From: Excoecaria cochinchinensis
Taxonomy: Eukaryota > Streptophyta > Magnoliopsida > Malpighiales > Euphorbiaceae
Reading direction: 5' to 3'
NCBI GenBank assembly: GCA_947683425.1
Contig: CANTUQ010000070.1
Span: forward strand, 3,126,001-3,190,000
DNA length: 64,000 bases
Made by a program: the position numbers and the translations under genes. Positions within the stretch are counted from its first letter, which is position 1, and each line of letters begins with the position of its first letter. The notes beneath the pieces were generated by a model that searched no databases, was not told the DNA's origin, and worked only from the letters and a program-made list of their open reading frames with translations. Of this stretch, positions 48,501 to 58,727 are shown in pieces.

Positions 48501-48798
48501 GAAGAGCCCAAAAGACAAAGCGTTGTTAACACAAGAAACGAAAAGTCACCATAATGAGCATAACGAACGAAACATCACCCATTAATGCGTCAATTGCCCA
48601 TCAATTCGAAAGACAACATGACGCCATTAATGAGCACAACGAACGTAACAACCAAGTTCAATGATTTGAACTAAATAGTCAAGAAAATGAAAGGATGCAA
48701 TCGGAACTCCGGAACAGTAATTGATCCGATCGAGCTACCAAAGGCTTTCATCAAAATCTTCCTCCCCTGATTTGATCGGATCTTTCAGGGTGGATAAA
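45542..48798. other. gypsy 3' interior, non-coding with local repeats
   Basis: No pol motif. Diverged copies of CCACTTCAGA(G/T)AAGTC near 46169 and 46251, with a weaker one near 46527, lie in a 46-kb stretch of CTCCTGAAAG words. A 78-bp tandem array is at 47360-47690. Near 48780 the sequence CTTTCAGGGTGGATAAA precedes the right LTR and would hold the polypurine tract. Confidence 0.55.
47360..47690. repeat. ~78-bp tandem repeat
   Basis: GATCAAGA-type unit starts at 47438, 47517, 47595 and about 47671, with a further diverged unit before them. Each unit holds TTTGCTTAAACTTCAAAAAT and an ATTAAGTGATTA variant. Confidence 0.8.
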
Positions 48799-49289
48799 TG
48801 ATAATACCCGTTATCTTTTATCTCTAGGCCTGAGCAAAGCTTAGCCCAAGGCCTAGCAAAGACCAAGGATCTAGTCGGATGGAAGGCCCCATGCTAGACG
48901 AACAGACACATACAAAACTAGAGGAGATGAGACCCACTGGCTATCCAATCGGACCAACAGGGCATGCTTCCTGTCAACCCACTAGCATACACCACCACTA
49001 TTCCTCTTGCCTTATCCCCATCAAATCATCGGCTACCTGCTGTTACACTAGAGTAAAGCACTCACGTGGGTTTCACACCCTCTATAAATACCCCATGTCA
49101 CTATACCCAGGTAACGCAACTTATTCTAGAGGACTTCTCTTAGTACTCTCTCTCTAAACACTACTAACTCAAGTTTTGGAGTGTTCACGCCTGATCGGAC
49201 TAGACAGAAACAGAGCCCTATTAACCCAATCGGCTTAAACTCAACTGTCATACCAACCTCTCTTACCTCTTGTTTTCCAGAGCTTATCA
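48799..49289 (+). repeat. gypsy right LTR
   Basis: Partner of 40283-40790. TATAAATA is at 49083-49090. The end CCAGAGCTTATCA is the same as in the left copy. Confidence 0.88.
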
Positions 49290-49481
49290 ATAATTATTTA
49301 CAATATTTAAGAAAAACATTAAAGTAGTGTATGAGGGGAGGAGAACAATTGTAAAGATGTAAACATCAAATAATTACTTAGTAAAGTCTCTTCCTTTTTT
49401 AATGTGTTCTTAATTTTTAAAACCATTGTAAATTTATTCTTTATAAAAAAAATTACTTAATTGTTTTCATCTCTATTTTTA

Positions 49482-49990
49482 GGATTAATTGCGTCTGTGG
49501 TCATCGAAATTTGATGCTTATAACCAAATGGTCATAATAAAATAATTTGTAACACAAAAATCATCAAACTTTTATTTTTTTTCAACTAAAGTAAAAATGA
49601 CCGAAAAATTAATTTTTCGTCATCGAAGGGTTACACAAATATGTCAATATGGCCCGCCTACATGGAGAAATTAACACGTTAGTAAGTATACATCAGTAAG
49701 ACTTTTTTTTTTGTCTTTTTGTACAAGTTGACAAAACACATGTGCTTGCTGACGTGTCAATTTCTCCATGTAAATGGGTCATATCGCATGCTGACTGGAC
49801 GCGCTTTAAAAGATTACTGATGACATGCCATATTTGCATGGCCCTCCGGTGGCGAAAAATTAATTTTTCTGTCATTTTTACCTTAATTGAAATAAAATAA
49901 AAGTTTGATAATTTTTATGTTACAAATTATTTTATTATGACCATTTGATTATAAGCCCCAAAATTCGATGACCACAGATGTAATTAACTC
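49482..49990. mobile_element. Mutator-like MITE with 9-bp target duplication
   Basis: CTATTTTTA flanks both sides (49473-49481 and 49991-49999). Long inverted repeats of well over 100 bases: GGATTAATTGCGTCTGTGG at the left, and the right end in reverse complement reads GAGTTAATTACATCTGTGG. GGTCATAATAAAATAATTTG occurs in both arms. The centre is short and non-coding. Its ends resemble those of the MITE at 34926-35353 only in the GGATTAATT start. Confidence 0.9.
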
Positions 49991-49999
49991 CTATTTTTA

Positions 50000-51457
50000 T
50001 GTATTCTTAATTTTTAAAACCATTGTAAATTTAATCTTTATAAAAAATTCCAGAATAAAAAAAATATTTTATTTTTATTATTGATATAAAGTTAATGTAT
50101 TTTGCTTATGGTTGGAATTGAACTCTCTCTCCTTTTATAATTAGAGGAGGCTTGTTCAATTGGTATAAAACACTTCAATATATAGCTTTTCAAGTTTCAA
50201 CTCTAGTGTTTCATTTGCTAATATATATTTTACTTAATTCCGGATAGCAATTAAGTAATATAAATTCAAAATAGGTTATTTTAGTTTAATTTTAAAATTG
50301 GTATATGATTATTATGGTTTAGAAAAGTTTTCACCCATTTTGTATTTTTTTTTGGGGATCTTTACAAAATTATGCATAAAAAGAAAAAAAACAATAAAAA
50401 AAACACCTATTTCCTCATTATTTCAATTATACAACATTTTAAATTTTTAATTCCATTTATACAGCTTTTTATTTACAAATACACTACTTTACTGTTATGT
50501 ATTATTAAACAAAAATACATTTTCTCTCACTTTCCTATTCTTCCCATCTCTTCCTCTGTTTTCAGTTCTATCTTGTTTCTACTCTCATTCTCTTCCGTTT
50601 CAAATCACCGATAGATCACCGGCGAAAATTTCTTCCCTCCTAATTTTCAGATTGCCGATGAAGTGCTGAAACAAGCCTCGCTATACTTTGCATTGACTAT
50701 CCTTCGCTTCATATTTTCTCTAAATTTTGTGTTTCCGGGCTTATCTCTAAACAAAGGTCCGTATCTCTATTTCTCTTTTTTGATTCCCTGTTTTTATTTT
50801 TTATTTTTTATTTTTTTCCTTTTCTTTGGATCTATCTTGAACTGAATCTAAGACTTTTTTTGGTGTTTGATTTAATGAATGCAAGCATCATTGTTGGGAG
50901 AAGCAATAACAAGAAACTGAATATTGGCACTGTTGAATCTTGAAATTGGAATTCCAATTTACGAAGCAGAACCACTTCTTCTTTTCTTCATTATGTTCAT
51001 TTTCCAAAAATTATCAACATAACCCTACCAAATACCTTTCATTTTTCAGAAAAATAATTCTAAAATTCATCTCTTTTTGAAAATTAATTATCATAAATGT
51101 ATTAAAGTTTTGTCGACTTCAATTCTGAAAAAAAAGGGACTCAGTGATTTTACATTCTAAAATACTCACATGTATATCACCAGTTGCTGTGATATCAGCT
51201 TACATGTTTACCTCGGAAACATTGCAGGTTCATGTATAGCCAGACACTTCTTTCCATGTTCAAGATGAATTCCTCTCAACAAATGTTTAATTCAAAAATG
51301 CATGCATCACCCTTTAGTTCTATTTTTCTTGTGTTCCACATTTTTTTGCATTCTTTTGATATCCATTTATGCTAGTATCAGTTTGGTATTGTGGCATGGT
51401 GTTCTTTCAAAATTATATATACTCCACTTAACATCTGTTTTGTCAATAATGTTTCAG
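50000..51457. other. AT-rich, then CT-rich leader-like DNA
   Basis: The first 50 bases repeat 49407-49450. From about 50520 to 50640 it is CT-rich and includes ATCACCGGCGAAAATT, like a plant 5' leader. Beyond that, short frames have no recognised domain. It leads to the molybdenum cofactor sulfurase exons and may be the outer part of a gene-capturing element. Confidence 0.4.
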
Positions 51458-52049
51458 GCTTGGAAAGAATATGGTCATCTACGGGTTACTATCTTAAGTC
51501 TATTGCCATTTACCCAATAAAATCCTTTGGTGGATTCAATGTTCAATGTTGGCCTTTGTGCAGTACTGGTAGGCTATTTCAGTTAAATTCTTTCTTACAT
51601 ATCTGTTTATTTTTTTAATCTTATATGCTACCAAAAATTAAGTTTTAGTAGTAGGCTTCTCTGATAATCATCTCCTTGGTTCAACATTTTGCTTTCAAGC
51701 AAAATATCTTCTATAAATACATAGTCCTATGCAAACATGTCAAACATGTGGATATCTGGTCATAATATGATAACTTTCTACAGCATCCAACCAAAACTTT
51801 ATAAATTGTATTATATGATAGTTTATATTCTACTTCCTAGTTGTAAGGTTAGTTAGTGACTTATCATTCCCTTTTTTAGATAAAGGAATGTGACTCTGTG
51901 ATTTTTAGATGAATATTATTCATATCACACAGTGATTTTATATTGATTTGGATTATAATTTTCTTCTTTTGCCAAGTTTATTAGGGCTAAACCATGACTG
52001 CGAATGGCTTCTTAAGAGTCTAACAGGAGAAATCCTTATGCAGAAAAAG
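51458..52049 (+). pseudogene. ABA3: molybdenum cofactor sulfurase fragment (two exons)
   Basis: Exons 51458-51568 and 51985-52049, with AG/GT borders. Joined, they read S-S-T-G-Y-Y-L-K-S-I-A-I-Y-P-I-K-S-F-G-G-F and then S-T-G-L-N-H-D-C-E-W-L-L-K-S-L-T-G-E-I-L. This is the start of the MOSC N-terminal beta-barrel of plant MoCo sulfurase (ABA3/LOS5), which activates aldehyde oxidase and xanthine dehydrogenase. The frame is intact across the join. The large NifS-like part upstream and the rest of the MOSC domain downstream are not here, so this is a fragment of a gene located elsewhere. Confidence 0.75.
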
Positions 52050-52453
52050 GTAAATACATTATGAATGGGTAATAAGTGCTTGTTGGTCCTAATTAACCTT
52101 ATTAATAGGTGCCACATGCTAGTTGTTCTATTGTATTCATCTTTCATGTATTGGATGCTTGTCATATGCTAGACACAGATAGACCAACGCATTAGTAACC
52201 TACTCAAGTTATATGTGCATGAGCCGTATAACCAACAAACATCTTGTTCTATTACTAGGATAACAATTTATTGAATGGAGTTGTTCACAGTTAGCAATTT
52301 AAAATGCAAATTGTTACTATTTCATTCAGTCTTTTACTTTCCAATCTTTTTTTCCATTCCTATTTAAATATTTACGAAAATAGAAGTTTAAAAATAAACT
52401 TGCTTCTGGTTTTTGATTCTTGAAGGGAAATAAATAGTCATGTGCCATAAAGT
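52050..52453. other. no gene seen
   Basis: AT-rich DNA after the last recognised sulfurase exon, starting with its GTAAAT donor. The next exon of the family is not found here. Confidence 0.5.
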
Positions 52454-52626
52454 ATGGCTGAATCAACCCACATAAGTGATGAAGAAAGAGCTAGTGTTAG
52501 TAGTAAGAAGGAAGAAGGTAAAGCAGATCGCTCCAATGTAAAGATTAGTTTACTAGAAATCATGAAAGCTTCTGCATCAGTCCGATCCCATCTGCATAAT
52601 ATTAATAGGAATGATGATTTAATGCA
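52454..52626 (+). other. unrecognised open frame ahead of minisatellite
   Basis: M-A-E-S-T-H-I-S-D-E-E-R-A followed by a charged stretch and L-L-E-I-M-K-A-S-A-S-V-R-S. The composition looks coding (Lys/Glu/Ser-rich with normal codon variety), but I recognise no family. The frame then runs into the minisatellite and ends there, so any gene is broken. Confidence 0.35.
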
Positions 52627-53145
52627 TAAGTACCTCCAGTATACTACATGTGTACTTGATGTATACTACGAGTGTATTTGTTGTGTATTGTATGTGTACT
52701 TTTAGTATGCTATATGTATACTTCTAGTATATTATGAGTGTAATTGCTATATACTACGAGTGACTATGGTATTTATTTACTTGCTTTATACTGTATACTT
52801 GATGTATATTGTGCGTATATTAGTTGTATATTGCGCATATATTTGTTGTATATTATGAGTGTATTTCTAATATATTGTATGTGTACTTGATGTATACTGT
52901 GCATGTACTTTCAGTATACTATGAGTCTACTTGATGCATATTATGAGTGTACTTATAATATACTGTGAGTGTATTTGATGTATACTATGTGTATTTGATG
53001 TATATTATGCGTGTACTAGTTGTATATTATGCATCTACTTGATGTATATTGTGAGTGTACTTCTAGTATATTATGAGTGTACTTCCAAAATATTGTGCGT
53101 GTACTTGCTGTATATTGTACGTGTACTTGCTGTATATTACTTTTA
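52627..53145. repeat. 22-bp minisatellite
   Basis: More than twenty units of the type GTGTACTTGATGTATATTATGA, with CTAGTATA, GCTGTATA and GTTGTATA variants. Units at the right end are the most regular. Confidence 0.92.
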
Positions 53146-54366
53146 TTATTTTTTAATGTTATTTTAATTAATTGATTTCTGTATTTATTGTCTATGGCAT
53201 ATGAGTGTCAGGTTCTACTACTTGAGGATGAAGGATGAAGGGGAAATATTTAGAAGGTATTTATATATGGCTTTTCTAAAAATTACTTTACACTTAATCT
53301 TTTGTTGCTACTATTTTTATTATTAATTGTTTCTGGTCTATTTTTTGTAGGGATTGTGTATTGTTTGTTGTATCATTTGCTAAGTATCTTATCGAGGGCA
53401 AAAAAATTCAATCAAAAATTTTAACGTGGATTTACATCGGCTTAGGCTTTTATTTTCACTATATCACCGTAGACTGAAAAAGCAGCAACAAAAGACAAGT
53501 GATGATGAAGTACCATGTAAAAGGAAATATCAAAAATTTGTTGGGAAAAAAAAAGGCTCAAGTTTTTGTAGACTGTTGCAATTCTCCTTTTACTAGAAAA
53601 AAAACACATTATTTTTGTATAGTAGAGAAATTTGTAAATGTGAATATCTCTATAATTAGAACAATCAAATTCAAGATGTACAGTGAATTTTTTTTGCAGA
53701 TTTGTTCAATTTTTCTCACGGCACATATTACATATTATTCAATTAGCTCATGAGAATATTTATTTTTTTATTTTTTATGTGCAAATAATACCTTATCTTA
53801 GGTCCATAAGTTGCTCACAGAAATAATGCATGCAATCGTGAAACTTGGATTAGCTCAACAACGGAATTTGCATTGTCCATTTTAGCTTGGCAATCGTGAA
53901 ACTTGGATTAGCTCAATAATTAAATTTGCACTGTCCATTTTAGCTGAAGAAATTTATTTGAATTAGTTCTCGATTTGAGTTAAGAATATTGCTGGTGATA
54001 AGGACAAGACACTTATAAGAAATTTGATTATTTACGCAAATAAGAAAACTCATATGAATTCATTTTGGTTGGGGGAATTTTTCTTTCCTAACCATAATCA
54101 TTTTAATTATTTAATTATCAAGACTATAATGACATCATGATATCATTTTAATACTGCAAAATATTCAAAAAGTCAAATATGTTATCAAAGCTTGTAATAT
54201 ATGAGATTTTATTTCCATTTCTTGAATATCTAAACCTGTATAATCCATCAAATTCAGTTAATTATGAGTCCAATAGTAAGAGGTTTGGCTTCTAGATATT
54301 GCAGATAACATTTCTTCAATTAAATCCTCATGGTTGCTATATTAATTAAGCCTTTGTCCTTAATTA
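53146..54366. other. mostly non-coding; one coding-like stretch
   Basis: Around 53400-53580 a plus-strand frame reads F-N-V-D-L-H-R-L-R-L-L-F-S-L-Y and K-K-Q-Q-Q-K-T-S-D-D-E-V-P, possibly an exon of an unknown gene. A short direct repeat with AATCGTGAAACTTGGATTAG lies at 53833 and 53892. The rest is AT-rich. Confidence 0.4.
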
Positions 54367-55211
54367 AACAGAGCGAATACCCAATCCATCTGAATACAGC
54401 CCACAAATAAAATGCAAGGATTTTTTGTTTGTCCAGGCTCTCACACATCCACATGAAGGAGCAACAGGTTAATCTCCTCATCATCCTCCCCTCCACCTCC
54501 AGGTATAATATTGGCCAGCCGCATTATAGACATGTTAATTTCCTCATTGCCATAGGTTCGAGTGAGAACAGGGCCATGCCCATCTAAAGCTCCTTCCACT
54601 ACTGCAAGCGCCGAAGGGGGGCTCACTTTCTAGAAAGCACAGAAAGAAGAAAACACATCAAGACTTTACTTCCAGAACAATTCGCATTCCAGCAATCATA
54701 ACTAAGGCATACAGTATACTTTGCAAATCTAAAACAAACAAAATTCATACACTTGTAAAAATATAAGCAAAGCAAAAAAAATGAAATTGCAAAGGCTGTG
54801 TTGCTGCTTTTCTTTACATTCAATAAACAAAACCTATAAAATTTTTACTCAAACACACATGTAGGACCATGAGATTAATCACAAAAACATAAAAATTGCT
54901 ATTTCACAAGGCTTAGTAATACCCTGGAGATCGTTTAAAAAGAAAAGGAAAAGTTTTAGATAAATATAGAACCCCAGGGGTTTAGTAATTTGTTAATAAC
55001 TGTAGAAATGAAATTCCAGAGAAAGAAAAAAAGGAAGAGAAACAAGTACAGGTGGAGGGTTCATGTTGGAGATTTGGAGATAGTGTTCTTTAAGAGAGAA
55101 AAGCAACATAGAGTCGATGGCTGTGGAGATGTTGGTGTTCGACCGCCGATTTGCTATCATGCACCATAAAGGTCGGCACACTGCTACTTCTTTTAACACT
55201 GTCCTCAACAT
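54367..55211 (-). pseudogene. MAM33/p32-type mitochondrial protein gene fragment
   Basis: Exon 1 is 55211-55050 (54 codons: M-L-R-T-V-L-K-E-V-A .. L-K-E-H-Y-L-Q-I-S-N-M-N-P-P-P). A GT..AG intron follows, and exon 2 starts at 54629 (K-V-S-P-P-S-A .. E-G-A-L-D-G-H-G-P-V-L-T-R-T-Y). I recognise the MAM33 (mitochondrial glycoprotein/p32) family from Y-G-N-E-E-I-N and L-H-F-I-C-G-L-Y. The N-terminus would be a mitochondrial presequence. A TGA at 54441-54443 after H-V-D-V, then a frame shift, break the frame. The sequence stops after G-L-G-I-R-S-V, so the C-terminal half of the family is missing. Confidence 0.65.
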
Positions 55212-55817
55212 GGTTTTGCAAATTACAGTATAACCCTTGATCTCTACCTGTTTGAACTCAAATTTTTGAACATGACAGTGCCTGTGAGGGAGATAAAAGC
55301 AGGAAGAGAACGCTGGAGAAGAAAAGAGAAAGATGCCGGTGAGAATGAAGGAGAAAGAGAACTCCAGAGAACGAGAATAAGAATAGCAGGGAGACTGCAG
55401 TATTTTTGAAAATTAAAAGTTAAAAAAGTGAGATTTATGAAAGGTTATAGAAAATGAGTATATTTTTAAAAAAAAAAATTCAAAAACCTTTGGAGTAATT
55501 TTCTCTTTTTATATTTAGTATATATAGTGTAATTATAGTTTAAAAAAGTTTCCCCACTTAAAGAAGTCACTCCATATTGGCTTATTTAGAAGTGCTTTTC
55601 GGGAAAACAAGAGAAGTCATTTTCCCTTTTAATGAATTTTTCAAAATTTCAATTTTTTCATAACACGTGTATATAAGAAATTAAAAATTTCATTCATATC
55701 CCACTTTAATTATTTTTTTATTTTCTTGTCATTTTTTTCACTTGTGTTCCCCTTTTTTTTTAAAAGAAATAATCACTATATTTTCCACATGGCACTTGCC
55801 TCCTCTTATAAGGTAAT
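55212..55817. other. leader-like DNA then AT-rich spacer
   Basis: On the minus strand, 55400-55260 is CT-rich and includes TTCTCACCGGCATC, resembling a 5' leader for the MAM33-like exon and mirroring the CT-rich stretch at 50520-50640. The remainder is AT-rich and ends at the LTR start. Confidence 0.45.
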
Positions 55818-57819
55818 TGTAGACACCGGATCCTGAGTCAGCCTAGATCGGAGTTACCCAATAATGATAAAGCGCCCTCGTAGGCAAAAATAGTTGGAAG
55901 TAACGATTTACTTGTCAAATTTTGCATTTTTGAATAAAAAATTAAAAATAACAAAAATATTTTAAAAAATTAGTTTTAAAAATATTTTTATTAATTTTAG
56001 TGTTTTTTAGACATATTTAAAAAAAATAATAAAAAAAAAATTTACGAGCGTCGCGCGCGGCGGCGTGCCTGCGTCAGCGCGCAGGCGCTGCGCCCTGCGC
56101 GCGCGAAAAGGCGACGCGCATGTAAAGCCCTCAGCGCGCAGCACGCAGCAGGCTGCGCGCGCTGCACGCCCGCTCGCCCAGGATCGGCGAGAAACCTCGC
56201 CGATCCTGCCCAATTCCTGCAGCAACCGCCCATTTCCCCCGAAAATCCGTTTTTTCACTTTTTTAGGTCAAAAAATATTTTTTCTTGTGTTTTTTTCAGA
56301 TTTCATTCAAATTTGACAAATATTAGCCAAATTGGGTGGGAATTGAAAGTCTAAAAATGACAAAAAATAATTAAAAATAAATAAAAATGTTAATTGTCCA
56401 TATTGGACTTTAGGGATTTGATTTTGAATTTTTGAGTGTTTTTTGTTGAAATTAGAGAGAGTAATCTTTGAAAAAATGTGTGAGGGAGCTGGAAAGGGGC
56501 AGAGCTAGTGGGTTTTTGAAGGGAGGAGTTTTCATTTTGGAAGAGGAGGGAAAAGAGGAGAAGAAAAAAAAAAGGGTTTTGGCTAAAAAATTCTTGCTAA
56601 GAAAATTGGTCTTTTCTAAGAGATTTTGAAAGGTGTTCTTGAGAGAATTTGCTGGAAAAAATAAGGAACTTCTTCTTCTTGCAATTTATTTCTTGTTCTA
56701 AAGATTTAAAATTTTCTTCTTTAATTTTCTTGATTTTCTTTTCTCAAATCTAAAATTTTTTTCTCTGATTTCATCTTAATTTTTCTTAGATCTAAAAAAT
56801 ATCTTGTTGATCTTGGAAACTTGAGAAAGGAAAATTAATTTCCTTAACTTGAGTTTTCTCATCAAATCAAACATCAAATACAAAAAAATCATTTTTAATT
56901 TTTAGTGTTCTTGAGCTATTTGAGGCAAAAACTCAAGATTCTCTTGAATATTTTTTTAGTTTATTCTTGAATTAAAAACAAAGAAAATCCGTCATATTGT
57001 TCCATCGAATCCGAAATCTGAGGGTGTCAAATACTTGTGTTCCCCTGTTTGAGCACCCGTACGAATGAAGGAGGAGATCCAAGGAGTTGTTATTTTTATT
57101 GTACTTGTTATTTTTCCTTTATTTGTTTTATTGAGTTATTGGGCATGTAATAATTAATGGAACCATTTATTTTATGCACGTTTAATCAAAAATCAAACAA
57201 AATCATTTCTACAAATAAAATTGGGTTTTCTAATAAAACGGGACTAATGTCCTAATTTTTCATCCAAAATAAATTGTCACTTTAAAATGATTTTCTTTAA
57301 TTGTGCATGAGAGGACCAACGTCCTCAACATTAATAAATACCCCGTTTTATGTATGATTTATATTTTATTTACAATGGGGGTTGTATTTCGCCCCTAGTT
57401 TTGTTGTAATTTAATTTTGTCTTTATTTTTATTTTTATTCATCGTTTCATATGTGATTGATATGCGCTTTAATAAACGGCATTAATTGTGTGAGGTGGAA
57501 AGTGAAATTTTATAATATAAAAACTCATCTATAATTAATCAAGGCACCAATAACTGTGAAGTTCCGGACACCATCTCTGGTTTAGACCGATAAGAGGTTA
57601 AACTTTCCCAATTTCTTGTAAATTGGGTGGCGACTCCAAAATACCTCAAAAGTGCCTAAAAGTGTTATGGCGATGGATAGTCCTTTTCAATGTTCTATTG
57701 TGAAAGGAGGTGCCGAAAATATCTCATAACACCTAAAATCGGAAAATACGCGAACCTATCACTCGAATCCTAAAAGCGGATTCCCGAAGAGGGCCTTGCT
57801 GGTTTAGGCGCGCGTCACA
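55818..57819 (+). repeat. Tat/Ogre-like left LTR (~2.0 kb)
   Basis: TGTAGACACCGG at the start, GCGCGCGTCACA at the end. It contains a GC-rich block (56046-56230) with a long hairpin, a purine-rich stretch around 56510-56580, and a CT-rich stretch to 56780. Long LTRs of this kind fit the Tat/Ogre group. Confidence 0.88.
56179..56208. repeat. perfect hairpin in LTR
   Basis: CAGGATCGGCGAG and CTCGCCGATCCTG form 13-bp perfect arms around an AAAC loop. The same hairpin is in the right LTR near 63689-63718 although the surrounding GC-rich block has diverged. Confidence 0.92.
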
Positions 57820-57820
57820 G

Positions 57821-57840
57821 TGGCGACTCCACTGGGGACT
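57821..57840 (+). promoter_or_regulatory. primer-binding site
   Basis: TGGCGACTCCACTGGGGACT begins one base after the LTR end. It is the usual form of the tRNA primer site in Tat/Ogre elements; I recall tRNA-Arg as the primer but have not checked it. Confidence 0.75.
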
Positions 57841-58727
57841 GTTTGTGACTTTGCTCTGAAAATGTCTTGGTTAAAATGTATAATTGGGTTTTTAAAACTA
57901 AAATTTCATCTCTCATCTAAATTGCATTGCATCCATGCTAGAGCCTTAGAATTATGCTAGTTTGATCCCTCTTTTAGCCTCGGTGCATTCCTGAAGCACG
58001 ACCTTACGTTCACTCAATGTGGGGGAGTGTTAAGGATAATCACCAGCTCAAGCCTCGTACCATCTTGGTATATCAAATGGAGACCCAATTGGTCGTTATA
58101 CTCGATCCGTTGGCAGGGACCATGCTTGGGTAGCCTTAAAGTATCATCACCCTTGACCAAAGCTCATGTAATGGCAATAGATACTTCACATAGGTTACAT
58201 GTACCTTAATATAATGCTTGTTATATGGGCCCTTGTATATCAATTCAATTCAAACATATTAATCGGGCACTCATCAAAGGCTTTCATGCCCCGGTGGGCT
58301 CATTTTAGTCTGTTTGAAAGGTCCAAATATATAATGGCCAAAATCCATGCGCCTGTGGTTTAAATTAAGAGTGTTATGCTGCCGGTTTTCCACCGTGCAC
58401 CATACACGCCCATTGGGTTCCCCGTTAACCCATGGGTCAAGCCCACCCAGGAAGAGACTATTTGACCTCGTGTGCAGGAGTTAAAAGGTTGGAAGGATCC
58501 ACTTGCTTGCGTGTGGTTATAAATGCTGCATAGCTCATGATCATGCATTGTACATATCATCCATGCATCATTCTAACAATTTAAAATTTTCAGCCATCAT
58601 AGATTCATCTAAGTGGATTAGAGGTCTTGACGGTCGGCTAGTAAGTACGGACTCGCCCTTTGGATCGTTAGAATTAGTGCTTAATTGGAATTCTGAGTCA
58701 CTCTCCACAACAAGTGAATCATCCTCG
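57841..58727 (+). other. retrotransposon leader
   Basis: Non-coding leader between primer site and gag. The long open frame that includes gag opens upstream at 58503, but the gag-like start is M-A-E-E-T-G at 58728. No other feature is seen. Confidence 0.55.

Larger units (their letters stand above)
40283..49289 (+). mobile_element. Ty3/gypsy element with gag only (non-autonomous)
   Basis: Bounded by two LTRs with TGATAATACCC starts and AGAGCTTATCA ends. Flanking 5-mers are ATAAA and ATAAT, a target duplication with one mismatch. Gag remnants occupy 40814-42560. No protease, RT, RNase H or integrase pattern is seen anywhere in the remaining interior, so the element is non-autonomous or lost pol. 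A further LTR-like block is nested at 43327-45541. Confidence 0.85.

Noticed and set aside
45542..48798. Decayed pol of the gypsy element
   Set aside because: None of the frames I read shows RT, RNase H or integrase motifs. A profile search could still find very decayed remains.
50319..55557. Similar words GGTTTAGAAAAGTTTTCACC and AGTTTAAAAAAGTTTCCCCA as element borders
   Set aside because: They are in direct, not inverted, orientation and AT-rich, so chance similarity is likely. They do not give terminal inverted repeats.
56007..56316. Arg/Ala-rich open frames on both strands in the GC-rich LTR block
   Set aside because: Low-complexity readings of CGCGCG sequence. The partner LTR has different frames there, so nothing is conserved.
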